Shown: positions 9,015 through 17,855, counted from the first letter of the stretch. The stretch: 45,878 bases of DNA from Bacilli bacterium (GCA_918272565.1 CAKJYW010000017.1:1-45878), one strand, 5' to 3'. Numbers and translations: made by a program. The notes: generated from the sequence alone by a model not told the origin.

Positions 9015-9448
9015 TTCTTACCTCCTAAATATGGTGTTATATCTCTAATAATATCATCTGTATTTTCTACTATAGTTCTCTCTACAAAGTGTGCACCTCT
9101 ATTAGGCCCACTATGATATACAAGTGCTGTTGAACTAGGTACTTTTTTTATACCTGGTCTTGAAATAAAACCTGTTAAATTTCCACTCTTATCTTTTAAT
9201 GGAATAGCACCATAGCCATACTTTGGATCTACATACAAAATCCCCTCATTCATATAATGAGCATAAGGTGATTGTATTTGTATTGTTCCTGTGTTAATAT
9301 CTCTAACACTTGAAATAAGACTATAGCTTTGCATAGGCATTTTTTCTTTCATATAATGGATAAATTGTAAATCTACCAATTTATGAACAGCACCTTGATA
9401 TTCTAATCCCATATCTTTTATTGTAGGAAGGTCTATATCAAAATACAT
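9011..9448 (-). CDS. minor capsid / HK97 gp10-like connector
   Basis: This 145-aa protein has the gp10-like pattern: a helix ending in MPMQSYSLISSV, a beta strand (TIQIQSPYAHYMNEGILYVDP), and a C-terminal HSGPNRGAHFVERTIVENTDDIIRDI helix. The family joins head and tail, or lines the neck. It overlaps its neighbours by one base (9448) and four bases (9011-9014), showing tight coupling in the connector cluster. The equivalent in phage B is 40587-40946. Confidence 0.65.
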   Translation of the reverse strand: MYFDIDLPTIKDMGLEYQGAVHKLVDLQFIHYMKEKMPMQSYSLISSVRDINTGTIQIQSPYAHYMNEGILYVDPKYGYGAIPLKDKSGNLTGFISRPGIKKVPSSTALVYHSGPNRGAHFVERTIVENTDDIIRDITPYLGGKK

Positions 9449-9885
9449 TATTCACCACTAATTTTATAGTGCCACATATCACTAGAGCCATAATCTTTAA
9501 CAGAAACATCAGTAATTTTTAAGCATTCATGATTATTAAGTACATTAGTTATAGAACTAACACTTGATATATCTAGTCCACCCTTGACAACATAATCATC
9601 ATTTCTCAAAGTCCAACCAGTGCCATTATAAGAACTAGGTTCAACATATCCAGGTTCACTATATAACACTCTTACTGTTGTTCTTTTACTACCTATTAAA
9701 TCAACACCATTAATAGTAATACTTTCATTAGAACTCCAAAACCCTTTTATATGGCTTACTTTATACTTCATTACTTTTTTATAAATAGGTTTTTCAACAT
9801 TATTAACTGTTTCAGTACCTACTTGTTCTTGAACAAAGTATTTATTAATTATTGTTATATCTTTATCGAACATCAATAATCCCAT
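9448..9885 (-). CDS. putative head-closure / minor capsid protein
   Basis: This 145-aa, beta-rich protein sits in the head-completion slot between the connector adaptor and the gp10-like protein. An internal ATG five codons in (9873) is also a possible start. Motifs such as IKGFWSSNESITINGVDLIGSKRTTVRVL and DDYVVKGGLDISSVSSITNVL resemble minor capsid proteins of Listeria A118-type phages. The assignment is by position and general pattern only. Confidence 0.5.
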   Translation of the reverse strand: MGLLMFDKDITIINKYFVQEQVGTETVNNVEKPIYKKVMKYKVSHIKGFWSSNESITINGVDLIGSKRTTVRVLYSEPGYVEPSSYNGTGWTLRNDDYVVKGGLDISSVSSITNVLNNHECLKITDVSVKDYGSSDMWHYKISGE

Positions 9886-10270
9886 TGTAAAGTAAGCCAG
9901 TTGTTAATAAACAATCATATAATATTTCATTAATTTCTTTTAAACTATTATTAATCATAGTTTGTAAGTCTGTAGAACTAACATTAGAGATAGTCCTAGA
10001 ATAATCACCTACTTTTTCACTAGTAATAATAGTATCTTCTCCATTAATTACATTATTTATTTTCAACTTTCTTTGAGTTTGGTTATATAAACATTCTGCA
10101 ACCAAGCAAGTGGCAGTTTTTACTTCAGTTTCAAATCCTGTTATGTCTTTTCCACCTATAGCATTTTTAACTTTAGCACTTGCCTGTGTTGCTATTTTTA
10201 TGAAATCTTTTTGGGGAATTAATCCACCACCAAAGGTTAAGCTATAGTATTGATAATCTATATAATTCAT
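9863..10270 (-). CDS. head-tail connector adaptor
   Basis: This 135-aa, mostly helical protein directly follows the major capsid gene, where head-tail adaptors (SPP1 gp15-like) are encoded. It has YQYYSLTFGGGLIPQKDFIKIATQASAKVKNAI near the start and helices ending MINNSLKEINEILYDCLLTTGLL. It overlaps the next gene by 23 bases. The family pattern (YxYY ... FGG at the N-terminus) is common in Firmicutes siphoviruses. Confidence 0.6.
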   Translation of the reverse strand: MNYIDYQYYSLTFGGGLIPQKDFIKIATQASAKVKNAIGGKDITGFETEVKTATCLVAECLYNQTQRKLKINNVINGEDTIITSEKVGDYSRTISNVSSTDLQTMINNSLKEINEILYDCLLTTGLLYNGIIDVR

Positions 10271-10296
10271 TCTTCATTCCCCTTTCTTGGTTTTAA

Positions 10297-11157
10297 TTAT
10301 GCACTAACAGCATTTTTCTTAACTTGGATGCAATCAGCAACCATAACATGGAAACCAGAGTTAATTTCAACTTGTGCTTTAGATCCAGCAAAGTTTTCAC
10401 TATCTATTAATCTATACATGTTGAAGTTATCAATACATGCAAATTCATCACTTGCACCTACAATAATATCAACTTGTTTTAGGTTAACAGTTCTCTTTGT
10501 TCCACCATTATCATAGAATTTAGCACTTGTAGTATCAAATGAATTACATTCAATAATATTAAGTCCAAATCTCTTTAATAATTCTCCACTCTTAACTGCT
10601 TCATCAGCATAGCTTTGAATACCTACTACTTGTAGTAATAAAGCATAAACTCCTGTAGAAACTAAAGCAAAGTTAGCTTTTCCATGAGCCTTTTTAACAG
10701 CTTCTCTCATTCCTGTTAAATATCCTACTACATTATCTTTAGTAATAGTTGTTGTATCACCATAAGTAGTTCCTTCATAAGCCATACAAGCTAAAGCACT
10801 ATATTGTCTTCCTTGTCTTACAGCACTTAAAGCATCTGCTAAATATTCTTCTCCAGCATTAAATGCTACAGAAGAGCTTTGTACTCCATAAATCTTTCTT
10901 GATTTTTGGAAATTGTTATTTAAGATGATTGGTATTAAGTCATCATCTGCTCCTTCATCACTGAAGTCAGTTCCTGGAGTACCTACAGCTACTGCATCAG
11001 TAGTAAGTTTGTGTACATAAATTCCTCCTGCTGGTCCTTCTTGCCATTTGTCAGTGTAAGTCATACCTGGAACTAATACTGTATCAGTATATAAGTTAGG
11101 TTCGATTGCACTTGCATATTTTTCATCAACATATTGTTCTCCATAAATTACTGCCAT
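10297..11157 (-). CDS. major capsid protein (HK97-fold)
   Basis: This 286-aa protein follows the scaffold gene and precedes the connectors. It begins MAVIYGEQYVDEKYASAIEPNLYTD and contains the capsid pattern KLTTDAVAVGTPGTDFSDEG, a long helix (LSAVRQGRQYSALACMAYEG) and ANFALVSTGVYALLLQVVGI. It ends with a beta strand, NSGFHVMVADCIQVKKNA. Codon choice is richer in G and C than its neighbours, as expected for the most expressed gene. No N-terminal propeptide is evident, which matches a separate scaffold. Confidence 0.85.
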   Translation of the reverse strand: MAVIYGEQYVDEKYASAIEPNLYTDTVLVPGMTYTDKWQEGPAGGIYVHKLTTDAVAVGTPGTDFSDEGADDDLIPIILNNNFQKSRKIYGVQSSSVAFNAGEEYLADALSAVRQGRQYSALACMAYEGTTYGDTTTITKDNVVGYLTGMREAVKKAHGKANFALVSTGVYALLLQVVGIQSYADEAVKSGELLKRFGLNIIECNSFDTTSAKFYDNGGTKRTVNLKQVDIIVGASDEFACIDNFNMYRLIDSENFAGSKAQVEINSGFHVMVADCIQVKKNAVSA

Positions 11158-11184
11158 TTTAAAATCACTCTCCCTTTATTTTTT

Positions 11185-11694
11185 TTATTTTTTGTAATAT
11201 GGATTATTAGCATACTTTTTATCTAAATATGCTTTTTCTTCACTAACAGGTGTGTTAGCAACATTTTGTGAATAACCAGTTGTTGTTGTTTTAACTGGTT
11301 CTTCTTTAATTAGGTATTGTTTATGATTATCTAAATAAGCCTTTAGATTATCTTTAAACTCACCTTCAATTTGTGATACTTCACTAAATACAAACTCTTT
11401 AAATTCAGGACTAACCTTGCTTTCACTAATTAGGTTTTCATTTTTAGCCTTTAGTAATTCAAGTTTTAGTTCTTCTATTTCTTTGTCTTTTTCTAGTGAT
11501 TTCTCACTTTCAGTTTTTTGGCTTTCTTTCCAAGTATTAAACTCATCTAATTCTTCTTTACTAGGCATTTTCTTTTTGAATTTGTCTAATCTTTCTTGAA
11601 CTATAGTGTTTACTTCATCTTGGGTAAAAGTCTTCACCTCATTTTCTTCTGTAGTTTGAGTTTCTACATTTTCAGTTTGGTTTTCAGTTTCCAT
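11185..11694 (-). CDS. capsid scaffold protein (DUF4355-like)
   Basis: This 169-aa protein has a disordered acidic N-terminus (NQTENVETQTTEENE), then DEVNTIVQERLDKFKKKMPSKEELDEF and a coiled coil rich in Glu, Lys and Leu (residues 40-90). A helical C-terminal capsid-binding part follows. This is the DUF4355 scaffold layout found upstream of capsid genes in A118/SPP1-like phages. It directs procapsid assembly and is normally removed. It is preceded by a structured, terminator-containing leader (11695-11815). Confidence 0.85.
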   Translation of the reverse strand: METENQTENVETQTTEENEVKTFTQDEVNTIVQERLDKFKKKMPSKEELDEFNTWKESQKTESEKSLEKDKEIEELKLELLKAKNENLISESKVSPEFKEFVFSEVSQIEGEFKDNLKAYLDNHKQYLIKEEPVKTTTTGYSQNVANTPVSEEKAYLDKKYANNPYYKK

Positions 11695-11712
11695 ACAAAT
11701 ATTCCTTTCTTT

Positions 11713-11733
11713 TAAGACATTAAGTTAGTCTTA
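11713..11733 (-). other. hairpin in scaffold-capsid leader
   Basis: TAAGAC (11713-11718) and GTCTTA (11728-11733) form a 6-bp stem just upstream of the scaffold ribosome site. A second hairpin, GTGTCT-TTAT-AGACAC, is at 11768-11783. Both lie between the upstream terminator and the scaffold gene, where they could control RNA stability or processing. I cannot tell from sequence whether either is functional. Confidence 0.4.
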
Positions 11734-11784
11734 CCCTTTGTTTTAATGTTTCAAAGTTCAACATATTGTGTCTTTATAGACACT

Positions 11785-11808
11785 AAAAAAGGAACTCATG
11801 TAAGTTCC
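11785..11808 (-). terminator. intrinsic terminator between minor capsid and scaffold genes
   Basis: GGAACT (11791-11796) and AGTTCC (11803-11808) form a stem with loop CATGTA. On the minus strand it is followed by six Ts (11785-11790). It ends the packaging/portal transcript in part and separates it from the scaffold-capsid genes. Confidence 0.75.
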
Positions 11809-11815
11809 CAATTTA

Positions 11816-12904
11816 CTATCTATAAATATATTCTCTACTAAAATCTCTTCTTAAGTTATTATCTTCACAATAATTATTTAATCTCTTTCTCCAAAAGTTA
11901 AGTTTATAATCAGCCATCTTGATTTCTTTTTTATCTCCTTGACCTTGTGCTATTGCTTGTTTTCTTTGCCAAGCTCTAATACCTCTTTCATAATATCTTT
12001 GCTTTTGAATTTGCTTATATGCTTCATTACATTCCTTTTGTGTATATTTCTTTTTAATATTTTTTGGATCGCCAAAATATGGTTCAAAGTAATGTCTGCA
12101 ATTAATACCACATAAGCCATCTACTTCACCATAGCCAGTTATTGGTACTAGCTCTTCTGCTTTAACTACTGTACCTTGCCAACTAAAATGTGTAGGCCTA
12201 CAATCTAAATGCTCACTTATATATACATATTCAGGTTGTAATTCTTTAATAAGTTCCATATTTAATTTAGCATTTAAGTTTCTAGTAGAGTTTAATATTT
12301 CCCTTCTAACTGTGCCTTCTACAGTATAGTGTCTTATTAAGCCATTTGAGGTGGTATATTCAAGAGTTTGTATGCCTTTGTTAGCTAATTCATTAAGAGC
12401 CTCTTTTATTGCTTCTTGATAAGATTTAACCCCCATGCTAACCTCTAAATATGATTTTTCTACTACATCTATATATGCTTGAGTGCTACCATTAATTATT
12501 TTGCCTGTTATATTAATAAAATTAGTATTAGTATCATCAATAGCATAATCAATTATAGCCTGTAATGTTTTATTTTTCTTAATATCTATTGGCTTTAATG
12601 CTATTTTGCCTTCTTTATTCAATCTATTTAATTTACTATAATCAATAGTATCAAATCCCACATCTTTTATAGCCTGTTCTACTTCTTTAATACTCTTCTT
12701 TGAATATTTAGCTATATATTTAACCACTTCATCATTAAATACACCTAATTCTTGTAGTTTTTCTATTCTATAATAATCACTATTCAAAAACTCTTCATTG
12801 TCTTTAAAATGCCTTGCTAATAGCTTTAAAATGTCTGTTTCAACATTAGAGTACATCTCAACAACTTTAGCAACCCTTTTTTCTATCATTTCATCTGTGT
12901 TCAT
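11816..12904 (-). CDS. minor capsid / head morphogenesis protein (Phage_min_cap2-like)
   Basis: This 362-aa protein follows the portal. It is long and helical at the N-terminus, and has the conserved C-terminal region of minor capsid protein 2: EYVYISEHLDCRPTHFSWQG, then VDGLCGINCRHYFEPYFGD with Cys/His residues. A basic C-terminal tail follows. The family is incorporated in the head near the portal and helps assembly. The order portal, minor capsid, scaffold, capsid is that of A118-type siphoviruses. Confidence 0.85.
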   Translation of the reverse strand: MNTDEMIEKRVAKVVEMYSNVETDILKLLARHFKDNEEFLNSDYYRIEKLQELGVFNDEVVKYIAKYSKKSIKEVEQAIKDVGFDTIDYSKLNRLNKEGKIALKPIDIKKNKTLQAIIDYAIDDTNTNFINITGKIINGSTQAYIDVVEKSYLEVSMGVKSYQEAIKEALNELANKGIQTLEYTTSNGLIRHYTVEGTVRREILNSTRNLNAKLNMELIKELQPEYVYISEHLDCRPTHFSWQGTVVKAEELVPITGYGEVDGLCGINCRHYFEPYFGDPKNIKKKYTQKECNEAYKQIQKQRYYERGIRAWQRKQAIAQGQGDKKEIKMADYKLNFWRKRLNNYCEDNNLRRDFSREYIYR

Positions 12905-12912
12905 TTAAACAC

Positions 12913-14283
12913 CTACTCTACAAATTCTTCTTCTTCACCTTCAACTAATGTTTCATTTCTAATTTCTTCATTCATTTGTTGTGCAAATGCTAAAGCCTCA
13001 TCATCTTTTAACTTGTAAACATCTCTATAATATTGAGCTTTACTTATTAATTTAGTATTGTATTCAGTTTGAGCTTGTTTTCTTATGCTTTCAGTATCTT
13101 CTATAATGCTATCATCATAAAATACTGATACACTAAATTCTTCAGTTATTCCTATTAATTCAGCTATTGCATAACACATCCCAGTTATAGCTCTAGTTAA
13201 TATATTCTCTTGTTTCTTAATTTTTCTATACACATCACTATTAGAGCTCATTACATTTACTACATTAACATAAGTTTCACCATTCTTAAATTTATAATAG
13301 TTTTGTCCTAATCCTACTTTAGATGTATATATATTTAATTGAGCTTGAATAGCCTGTGTTATTTGTTCTACTCTTAAATCAAATGAACTTTCTACTAGCT
13401 TTTCATTCTCACTTCCTGGATATACATAAAAAGCAGTGTCAGTATCATCAAATGCTGGTATTGTATTACCCTCTGCATCTACATTGTATTGTACTGATTT
13501 AGCTGGTACATATATTCTTTTTCTACCTAATGCTATTTCATTATCAAAACTATCATAAGCTCTATCTAATGCTAATATTGTGTCTAATGCATTAGCATAA
13601 CAGCTTATACCATAAGGACTATTAATATCTTTATTATTAATTTCAGGTGTAGTTATTACTTGAAATTTAGGTATATATGATCTAGTGTGTATTTCCCTTG
13701 TTTCTTCATCTGTTATTTCAGTATATCCATTACCACTCTTTTCATAGTTAAAGTTATATATTACATAGCCATCTTCATCTAATTTATGAATATTTATGTA
13801 CAAGTTATTAGTTGTTTCGCTCCAAAACAAAACATCCTGTATTTCCCCTCTATCTGCTTTTAGAATAGTAATATTAGTAGCATTAATATAATTAATTTTA
13901 AGTACATCTTTATCTAGGTATTCTACTAATGCACCTGTTCCTAATGCTTTAGTTAATTGTACTAACTTATTACCATTTTCTAGAAAGTTGTTTTGTTCTA
14001 AACATTCATTTATCTTTTCTTGTATAGTGTCTTTGTCTATAGTAATATCTAATTTCTCATTAATAAAGAAGTCCCCTAGATCACTACAACTTTGTGATGC
14101 TATATTTAAACTCTTAAATTCTTTTCTCAAATATTTCTTACCATTATAGATTTTATACCTATGATATTTTGTTTTCCCTTTTAAGTATTCCAGCCATAAG
14201 TTAACTCTATTGTTTTGGTCTTCATCAATCACTGATTTGTCATAACCCAACTTTTGAATTATGTTTACAATTACATCTTTCAT
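12913..14283 (-). CDS. portal protein (SPP1/A118-type)
   Basis: This 456-aa protein is encoded between the large terminase and the minor capsid gene. The early segment NRVNLWLEYLKGKTKYHRYKIYNGKKYLRK is typical of this portal family. Later segments fit the clip/wing and crown parts (LVQLTKALGTGALVEYLD, TEIDNTIALDRAYDSFDNEIALGRKRIYVP). The acidic C-terminus ends VEGEEEEFVE. It forms the dodecameric DNA-entry channel at one head vertex. Its length is normal for the family. Confidence 0.85.
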   Translation of the reverse strand: MKDVIVNIIQKLGYDKSVIDEDQNNRVNLWLEYLKGKTKYHRYKIYNGKKYLRKEFKSLNIASQSCSDLGDFFINEKLDITIDKDTIQEKINECLEQNNFLENGNKLVQLTKALGTGALVEYLDKDVLKINYINATNITILKADRGEIQDVLFWSETTNNLYINIHKLDEDGYVIYNFNYEKSGNGYTEITDEETREIHTRSYIPKFQVITTPEINNKDINSPYGISCYANALDTILALDRAYDSFDNEIALGRKRIYVPAKSVQYNVDAEGNTIPAFDDTDTAFYVYPGSENEKLVESSFDLRVEQITQAIQAQLNIYTSKVGLGQNYYKFKNGETYVNVVNVMSSNSDVYRKIKKQENILTRAITGMCYAIAELIGITEEFSVSVFYDDSIIEDTESIRKQAQTEYNTKLISKAQYYRDVYKLKDDEALAFAQQMNEEIRNETLVEGEEEEFVE

Positions 14284-14295
14284 TTCCTCTCCCCT

Positions 14296-15645
14296 TTATA
14301 CTTGTATTAGTATATCCATATATGGTTCAGTTGAATATTCCTGTGCATCTAGGCTGTCTATGTCTTGCTTTCCATCATCAAGTCTTACATCATTCTTATC
14401 TCTTTCCCATATAGCTGTTTTAAATGCCATTATCAAGTCTTCACAAGTTTCTAATATATAATATTTATTTGTGCTAAACATCTTGCAATAAAACCTAATT
14501 CTATTTAGTATCTTACCTTTAACAGCATTGTTTATTGGTATTCCTATATGATTTTCTCTTAATGCTCTTTCAAATCCTGCTATTAATGTTTGTTCAGCAC
14601 TATCACATCTTATATCAATTATATTAATTCCCTTGTACTCTTCTTGTAGTTCCTTTATAAAACTAATAAATTGCTCTATTAGTTCAGTATCATCAATTCT
14701 TTGTGCTATTCTCTTTTGCTTTATAGTTATTATATGTTTGAATTGATTAGTAAATGCTGTTGCATTAAAACTATGTGCAGATGTGCTACCTCCAAAGTCA
14801 ACACCTACTGTTATAAACTTTATTGTGTTTCTCATTGGATTAACATATCTACCATCATTGTCTATTCTTAACCAATCACTCATCTTTATAATGTGATGGT
14901 CTTTAAACTCTTGATATATTAAGCCTTCTGCTACTACTCTTTGCCCTAATATATCTCTTAAGTACCATATTGAGTTGACATCATACTGACTTACAATCTC
15001 TTGTTTTCTATCTTCACTTATACTTGCATTATCAAATATAGTAAAGTGTTCATAATTATATCCACCAAGTATTCCATCTCTTTGCCATTTATCTAGATAA
15101 TCAGTGTATATCTTGTCTAGTGGATTACTTGGGTTCATATCCCAAAATATTTTAGGATTATCACTTGCTAATTGCCTACCCATAGCTACCTTAATAAAGC
15201 TTTCCTTGCTTTCATCACTATCATAGTGTTCATTTATTTCAGTTGCTATCCATAAACCATAAGAGTTTCCTAGTATCTTCTTATAGCTATCGCTCTTACC
15301 ACCACCAGCAAATATTATTACTTTCTCATCATCACCAACTTTAACATTTAAGCATTCATTATCTAGGTATTTCCCCCATGTTGCTTTTATGTTATTCTTT
15401 GGATCATTTAATAAGTAATATAATCCTAATCCATTACACTCACCTATATTTAATTTAGCATTGGCTATTGTAGAACCACTAGCTAGATGTATCTTATCTT
15501 TTGTCTTAATTAACTGATAAGCAAATGCTATGCAATTATCTACTGTCTTACCAGCTCTAATACTACCTTCTGCAACATTAAACTTACAGCTTTGTGTCTT
15601 TGCTATGTATCTAGCATGTTTCTTTGTAAATTTCCAATCAATCAT
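14296..15645 (-). CDS. terL: terminase large subunit
   Basis: This 449-aa packaging motor contains Walker A AEGSIRAGKT (about residues 25-34) and a Walker B-like strand ending GLWIATEINEH (near 130-140). The C-terminal nuclease carries acidic clusters at VGVDFGGS, DIRCDSAEQ and DDGKQDIDSLDAQEY. This matches the PBSX/A118-type terminases. It overlaps the small subunit gene by eight bases. Both ATPase and nuclease residues appear intact, so the enzyme should be active. Confidence 0.93.
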   Translation of the reverse strand: MIDWKFTKKHARYIAKTQSCKFNVAEGSIRAGKTVDNCIAFAYQLIKTKDKIHLASGSTIANAKLNIGECNGLGLYYLLNDPKNNIKATWGKYLDNECLNVKVGDDEKVIIFAGGGKSDSYKKILGNSYGLWIATEINEHYDSDESKESFIKVAMGRQLASDNPKIFWDMNPSNPLDKIYTDYLDKWQRDGILGGYNYEHFTIFDNASISEDRKQEIVSQYDVNSIWYLRDILGQRVVAEGLIYQEFKDHHIIKMSDWLRIDNDGRYVNPMRNTIKFITVGVDFGGSTSAHSFNATAFTNQFKHIITIKQKRIAQRIDDTELIEQFISFIKELQEEYKGINIIDIRCDSAEQTLIAGFERALRENHIGIPINNAVKGKILNRIRFYCKMFSTNKYYILETCEDLIMAFKTAIWERDKNDVRLDDGKQDIDSLDAQEYSTEPYMDILIQV

Positions 15646-16051
15646 CTGTACTCTCTACTAACTTATTCATAGCACTCTCTAATGGACTTATATTTACTTC
15701 ATTTGTTGTTTTTATTTCTTGTTGGTCTTTCCAACCATAATTATTCTTTAAATTAAATATTTGCCCTAAACAATATTCTTTTTTATCAATTACTTTTTCC
15801 TCTAATTGTGTTTCTACAATTTGTTTAGCATTTTTTATTAGAGAGTAAAACAGTTCTTTTTTTTCATAATTCACTAATGTTTTTCTTGACATACCCAATG
15901 CTTGTGCCAAACCACTCATAGTGTAATTTCTTCCATCTACATCACATTGTTTAAAGTAATCTATGATTAATTGTTTTACTTTTGGTTCATCTTTTTCTGT
16001 ATATAGTTGAGCATTCTTATTGCCTAATAATGTTTCATAATCTCTAGCCAT
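15638..16051 (-). CDS. terS: terminase small subunit
   Basis: This 137-aa DNA-recognition subunit has an N-terminal helix-turn-helix region, YTMSGLAQALGMSRKTLVNYEKKELFYSLI (about residues 40-70). A following helical segment includes GQIFNLKNNYGWKDQQEIKTTNEV, characteristic of gp3-type terminase small subunits in Firmicutes phages. It lies upstream of and overlaps terL. Phage A is therefore fully equipped for packaging, and its cos/pac site may be near here, although none can be recognised by eye. Confidence 0.85.
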   Translation of the reverse strand: MARDYETLLGNKNAQLYTEKDEPKVKQLIIDYFKQCDVDGRNYTMSGLAQALGMSRKTLVNYEKKELFYSLIKNAKQIVETQLEEKVIDKKEYCLGQIFNLKNNYGWKDQQEIKTTNEVNISPLESAMNKLVESTDD

Positions 16052-16058
16052 ATACTAA

Positions 16059-16697
16059 TCACCTCAATTTATTATTTAATTCCTCTATTTGAAATGGTGC
16101 ATCTATATCTATTGTTTCATCATTAATAACTAGGTATGTATCATCTATTATGTACATCTTATTTATATCTAATCCATTAAGAACTCTATATAACTCCCAA
16201 CTAATAGCAAATCCCCTTTCACATCTTCCTATGTCTTGTAAGTATTTAGTTAGCTCTATCCCTTTTCTAAATACTTCAGGATTATTAACTATCCAACCAA
16301 ATGGCTCTCCCCAATTCTTGTGTTCAGGGTTCTTTGCTAATTCATTACCTATAAATATGTTTTTATCACTCTTAAGATTAATTATCTTCTTAATAGCATC
16401 TTCACTGTAATATACATCACCATGTAAATATACACATGGTTCATTCATAGGATAATATGCATCTACCCAATAACCATGTATTTTTTTGCCTTTGTATGCA
16501 TATGTATTAGTATGTTCTAATCTTGGTGCATACTCATCAAATCTTGGATCATTACTTGATATGTATATATCTTCAATGCCATTTTCTTTTAATAATCTTA
16601 TAGTCCTAGCTACTAATGTTTCACCATTGATAACACTTAATTGTTTAGGTGTTTCAAAGTGCTCATAGAAGCCACCACACATTATTATATATTTCAT
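16059..16697 (-). CDS. sugar nucleotidyltransferase-like protein (NTP_transferase/MobA-type fold)
   Basis: This 212-aa protein starts MKYIIMCGGFYEHFETPKQLSVINGETLVARTIRLLKENGIEDIYI, a degenerate version of the GGxGxR...PK signature of nucleotidyltransferases, with the usual P-K-L segment kept. YLHGDVYY supplies the LxGD metal-binding motif near residue 93. Enzymes of this fold activate sugars or alditol phosphates as NDP/CDP compounds. It overlaps the preceding gene by four bases and sits just upstream of terS. Together with the glycosyltransferase it suggests a phage-encoded sugar modification of DNA, virion or cell surface. The substrate is unknown. Confidence 0.65.
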   Translation of the reverse strand: MKYIIMCGGFYEHFETPKQLSVINGETLVARTIRLLKENGIEDIYISSNDPRFDEYAPRLEHTNTYAYKGKKIHGYWVDAYYPMNEPCVYLHGDVYYSEDAIKKIINLKSDKNIFIGNELAKNPEHKNWGEPFGWIVNNPEVFRKGIELTKYLQDIGRCERGFAISWELYRVLNGLDINKMYIIDDTYLVINDETIDIDAPFQIEELNNKLR

Positions 16698-16903
16698 TTT
16701 CTTTTAGCTTTCTTTTCTACAGTTTTCTTTACTGGTGTTTCTTTAACTTCTTCTTTTACTTCACCAATAAATTCAACTAATTCATCAACTTCTAGTATTT
16801 CTTCCATTCTTTCTTTAGTTATTGTAATTTCTTCACCCTCTTCATACATCTTTCCTGTGTATTTGTCTGCAAATGGAACTAATACTTTAACTTTTACTTT
16901 CAT
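16694..16903 (-). CDS. internal in-frame small protein encoded by the 3' end of the glycosyltransferase ORF
   Basis: A perfect AAGGAGGA (16911-16918) lies eight bases before ATG 16903, and two bases before another ATG at 16909. It opens a 69-aa protein starting MKVKVKVLVPFADKYTGKMY with a Lys/Glu-rich tail ending KKAKRK. In many phages a free-standing small gene has this MKVKVL.PF.DK.TGE.Y pattern (recalled, not searched). Here no stop codon separates it from the upstream glycosyltransferase, so it may be made alone, as a fusion, or both. Confidence 0.6.
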   Translation of the reverse strand: MKVKVKVLVPFADKYTGKMYEEGEEITITKERMEEILEVDELVEFIGEVKEEVKETPVKKTVEKKAKRK

Positions 16904-17812
16904 ATTCATTTCCTCCTTATATGTACTTGGCTCATCTATTAGCCATTCATTCCATGTATCTTCACCTACATATCCTTTATAAGTAGGTATCTTTAAAAAT
17001 CTTTTAACATCTATATTATCCATATCAAATGGAACATAATAGCAATTCTTACCATCTACAAGTCCTTGTTCATAAAAACTAGGTATTGGTGTACAGATCA
17101 ATGGCACTCCAAATGCCTCACATTCTCTTGTAAAATAACAATCTCCTTCACAATCACTCAACTGTATTCCATAACCTTTTCCTTGTATTAATTTTATGTA
17201 TGGTCTTATATTTAATGTTGGTTTTAAATATACTATGTTAGGTGAATGTATTTTATTTGGGCTATCTGTAAATATTAACCACAAATAATTAATTTCTTCT
17301 TGATCCATTAAATTACAGATTTTTTGCATTCTCCATGTGCCTTTCTCATTTGTTAATCTTGTAGCACTAATTAATAACAATGGTTCTTTCTTTTCTTCTT
17401 CTGTTATTTGTAATACATTTCTACATATCTCAGGCTTAATCCCTGTTAATTCTTCCCATTCTTTACCAGCACCCTTACTTACTGCTAAATATTTTGTTAT
17501 TTTTGGGTGGGTATGTGGTTCTAATTTGTTTGATATATACATAGCATGTATAACTTGTATATATTCTTCTGCTTCTATTTCTTCTATTATGTCAATAGAA
17601 TAATTAAAAAAAGCCTTTTTACATTTTATAGGCTGTCCTGTATATTTAACTAATCTTACATACTTTCTTAATCTATTAAGTTGTTCTTTATCACCCTGCC
17701 TATATAATACAGTAATATCTTTATCATTGTATTTTTTAGCTATTTCATATATGTATGTTTCTACACCACCAATAACATTAAAATAAGGTATATAAAATAA
17801 ATTACTATACAT
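16694..17812 (-). CDS. GT4-type glycosyltransferase, C-terminally fused to a small phage protein
   Basis: The start at ATG 17812 (MYSNLFYIPYFNVIGGVE) has an AAAGGAATT site. The longer frame upstream would run through a terminator and is rejected. The 372-aa product shows a GT-B plan: an N-terminal acceptor domain with the GGVETYIYEIA loop, and a donor domain beginning LLLISATRLTNEKG with SDCEGDCYFTRECEAFGVPLICT, the E-x7-E-like region. Residues from about 302 onward correspond to the separate small protein at 16694-16903. Its partner downstream is a nucleotidyltransferase-like protein. A role in decorating virion, host surface or DNA is inferred only. Confidence 0.75.
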   Translation of the reverse strand: MYSNLFYIPYFNVIGGVETYIYEIAKKYNDKDITVLYRQGDKEQLNRLRKYVRLVKYTGQPIKCKKAFFNYSIDIIEEIEAEEYIQVIHAMYISNKLEPHTHPKITKYLAVSKGAGKEWEELTGIKPEICRNVLQITEEEKKEPLLLISATRLTNEKGTWRMQKICNLMDQEEINYLWLIFTDSPNKIHSPNIVYLKPTLNIRPYIKLIQGKGYGIQLSDCEGDCYFTRECEAFGVPLICTPIPSFYEQGLVDGKNCYYVPFDMDNIDVKRFLKIPTYKGYVGEDTWNEWLIDEPSTYKEEMNMKVKVKVLVPFADKYTGKMYEEGEEITITKERMEEILEVDELVEFIGEVKEEVKETPVKKTVEKKAKRK

Positions 17813-17830
17813 ATAATTCCTTTCTACAAC

Positions 17831-17855
17831 AAAAAAAGAACATATTTCTATGTTC
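17831..17855 (-). terminator. intrinsic terminator of the noncoding transcript
   Basis: GAACAT (17838-17843) pairs with ATGTTC (17850-17855). On the minus strand the stem is followed directly by seven Ts (17831-17837). It stands between the 18.2-kb promoter and the glycosyltransferase start, so it should end the leader RNA unless it is antiterminated or leaky. Confidence 0.85.
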
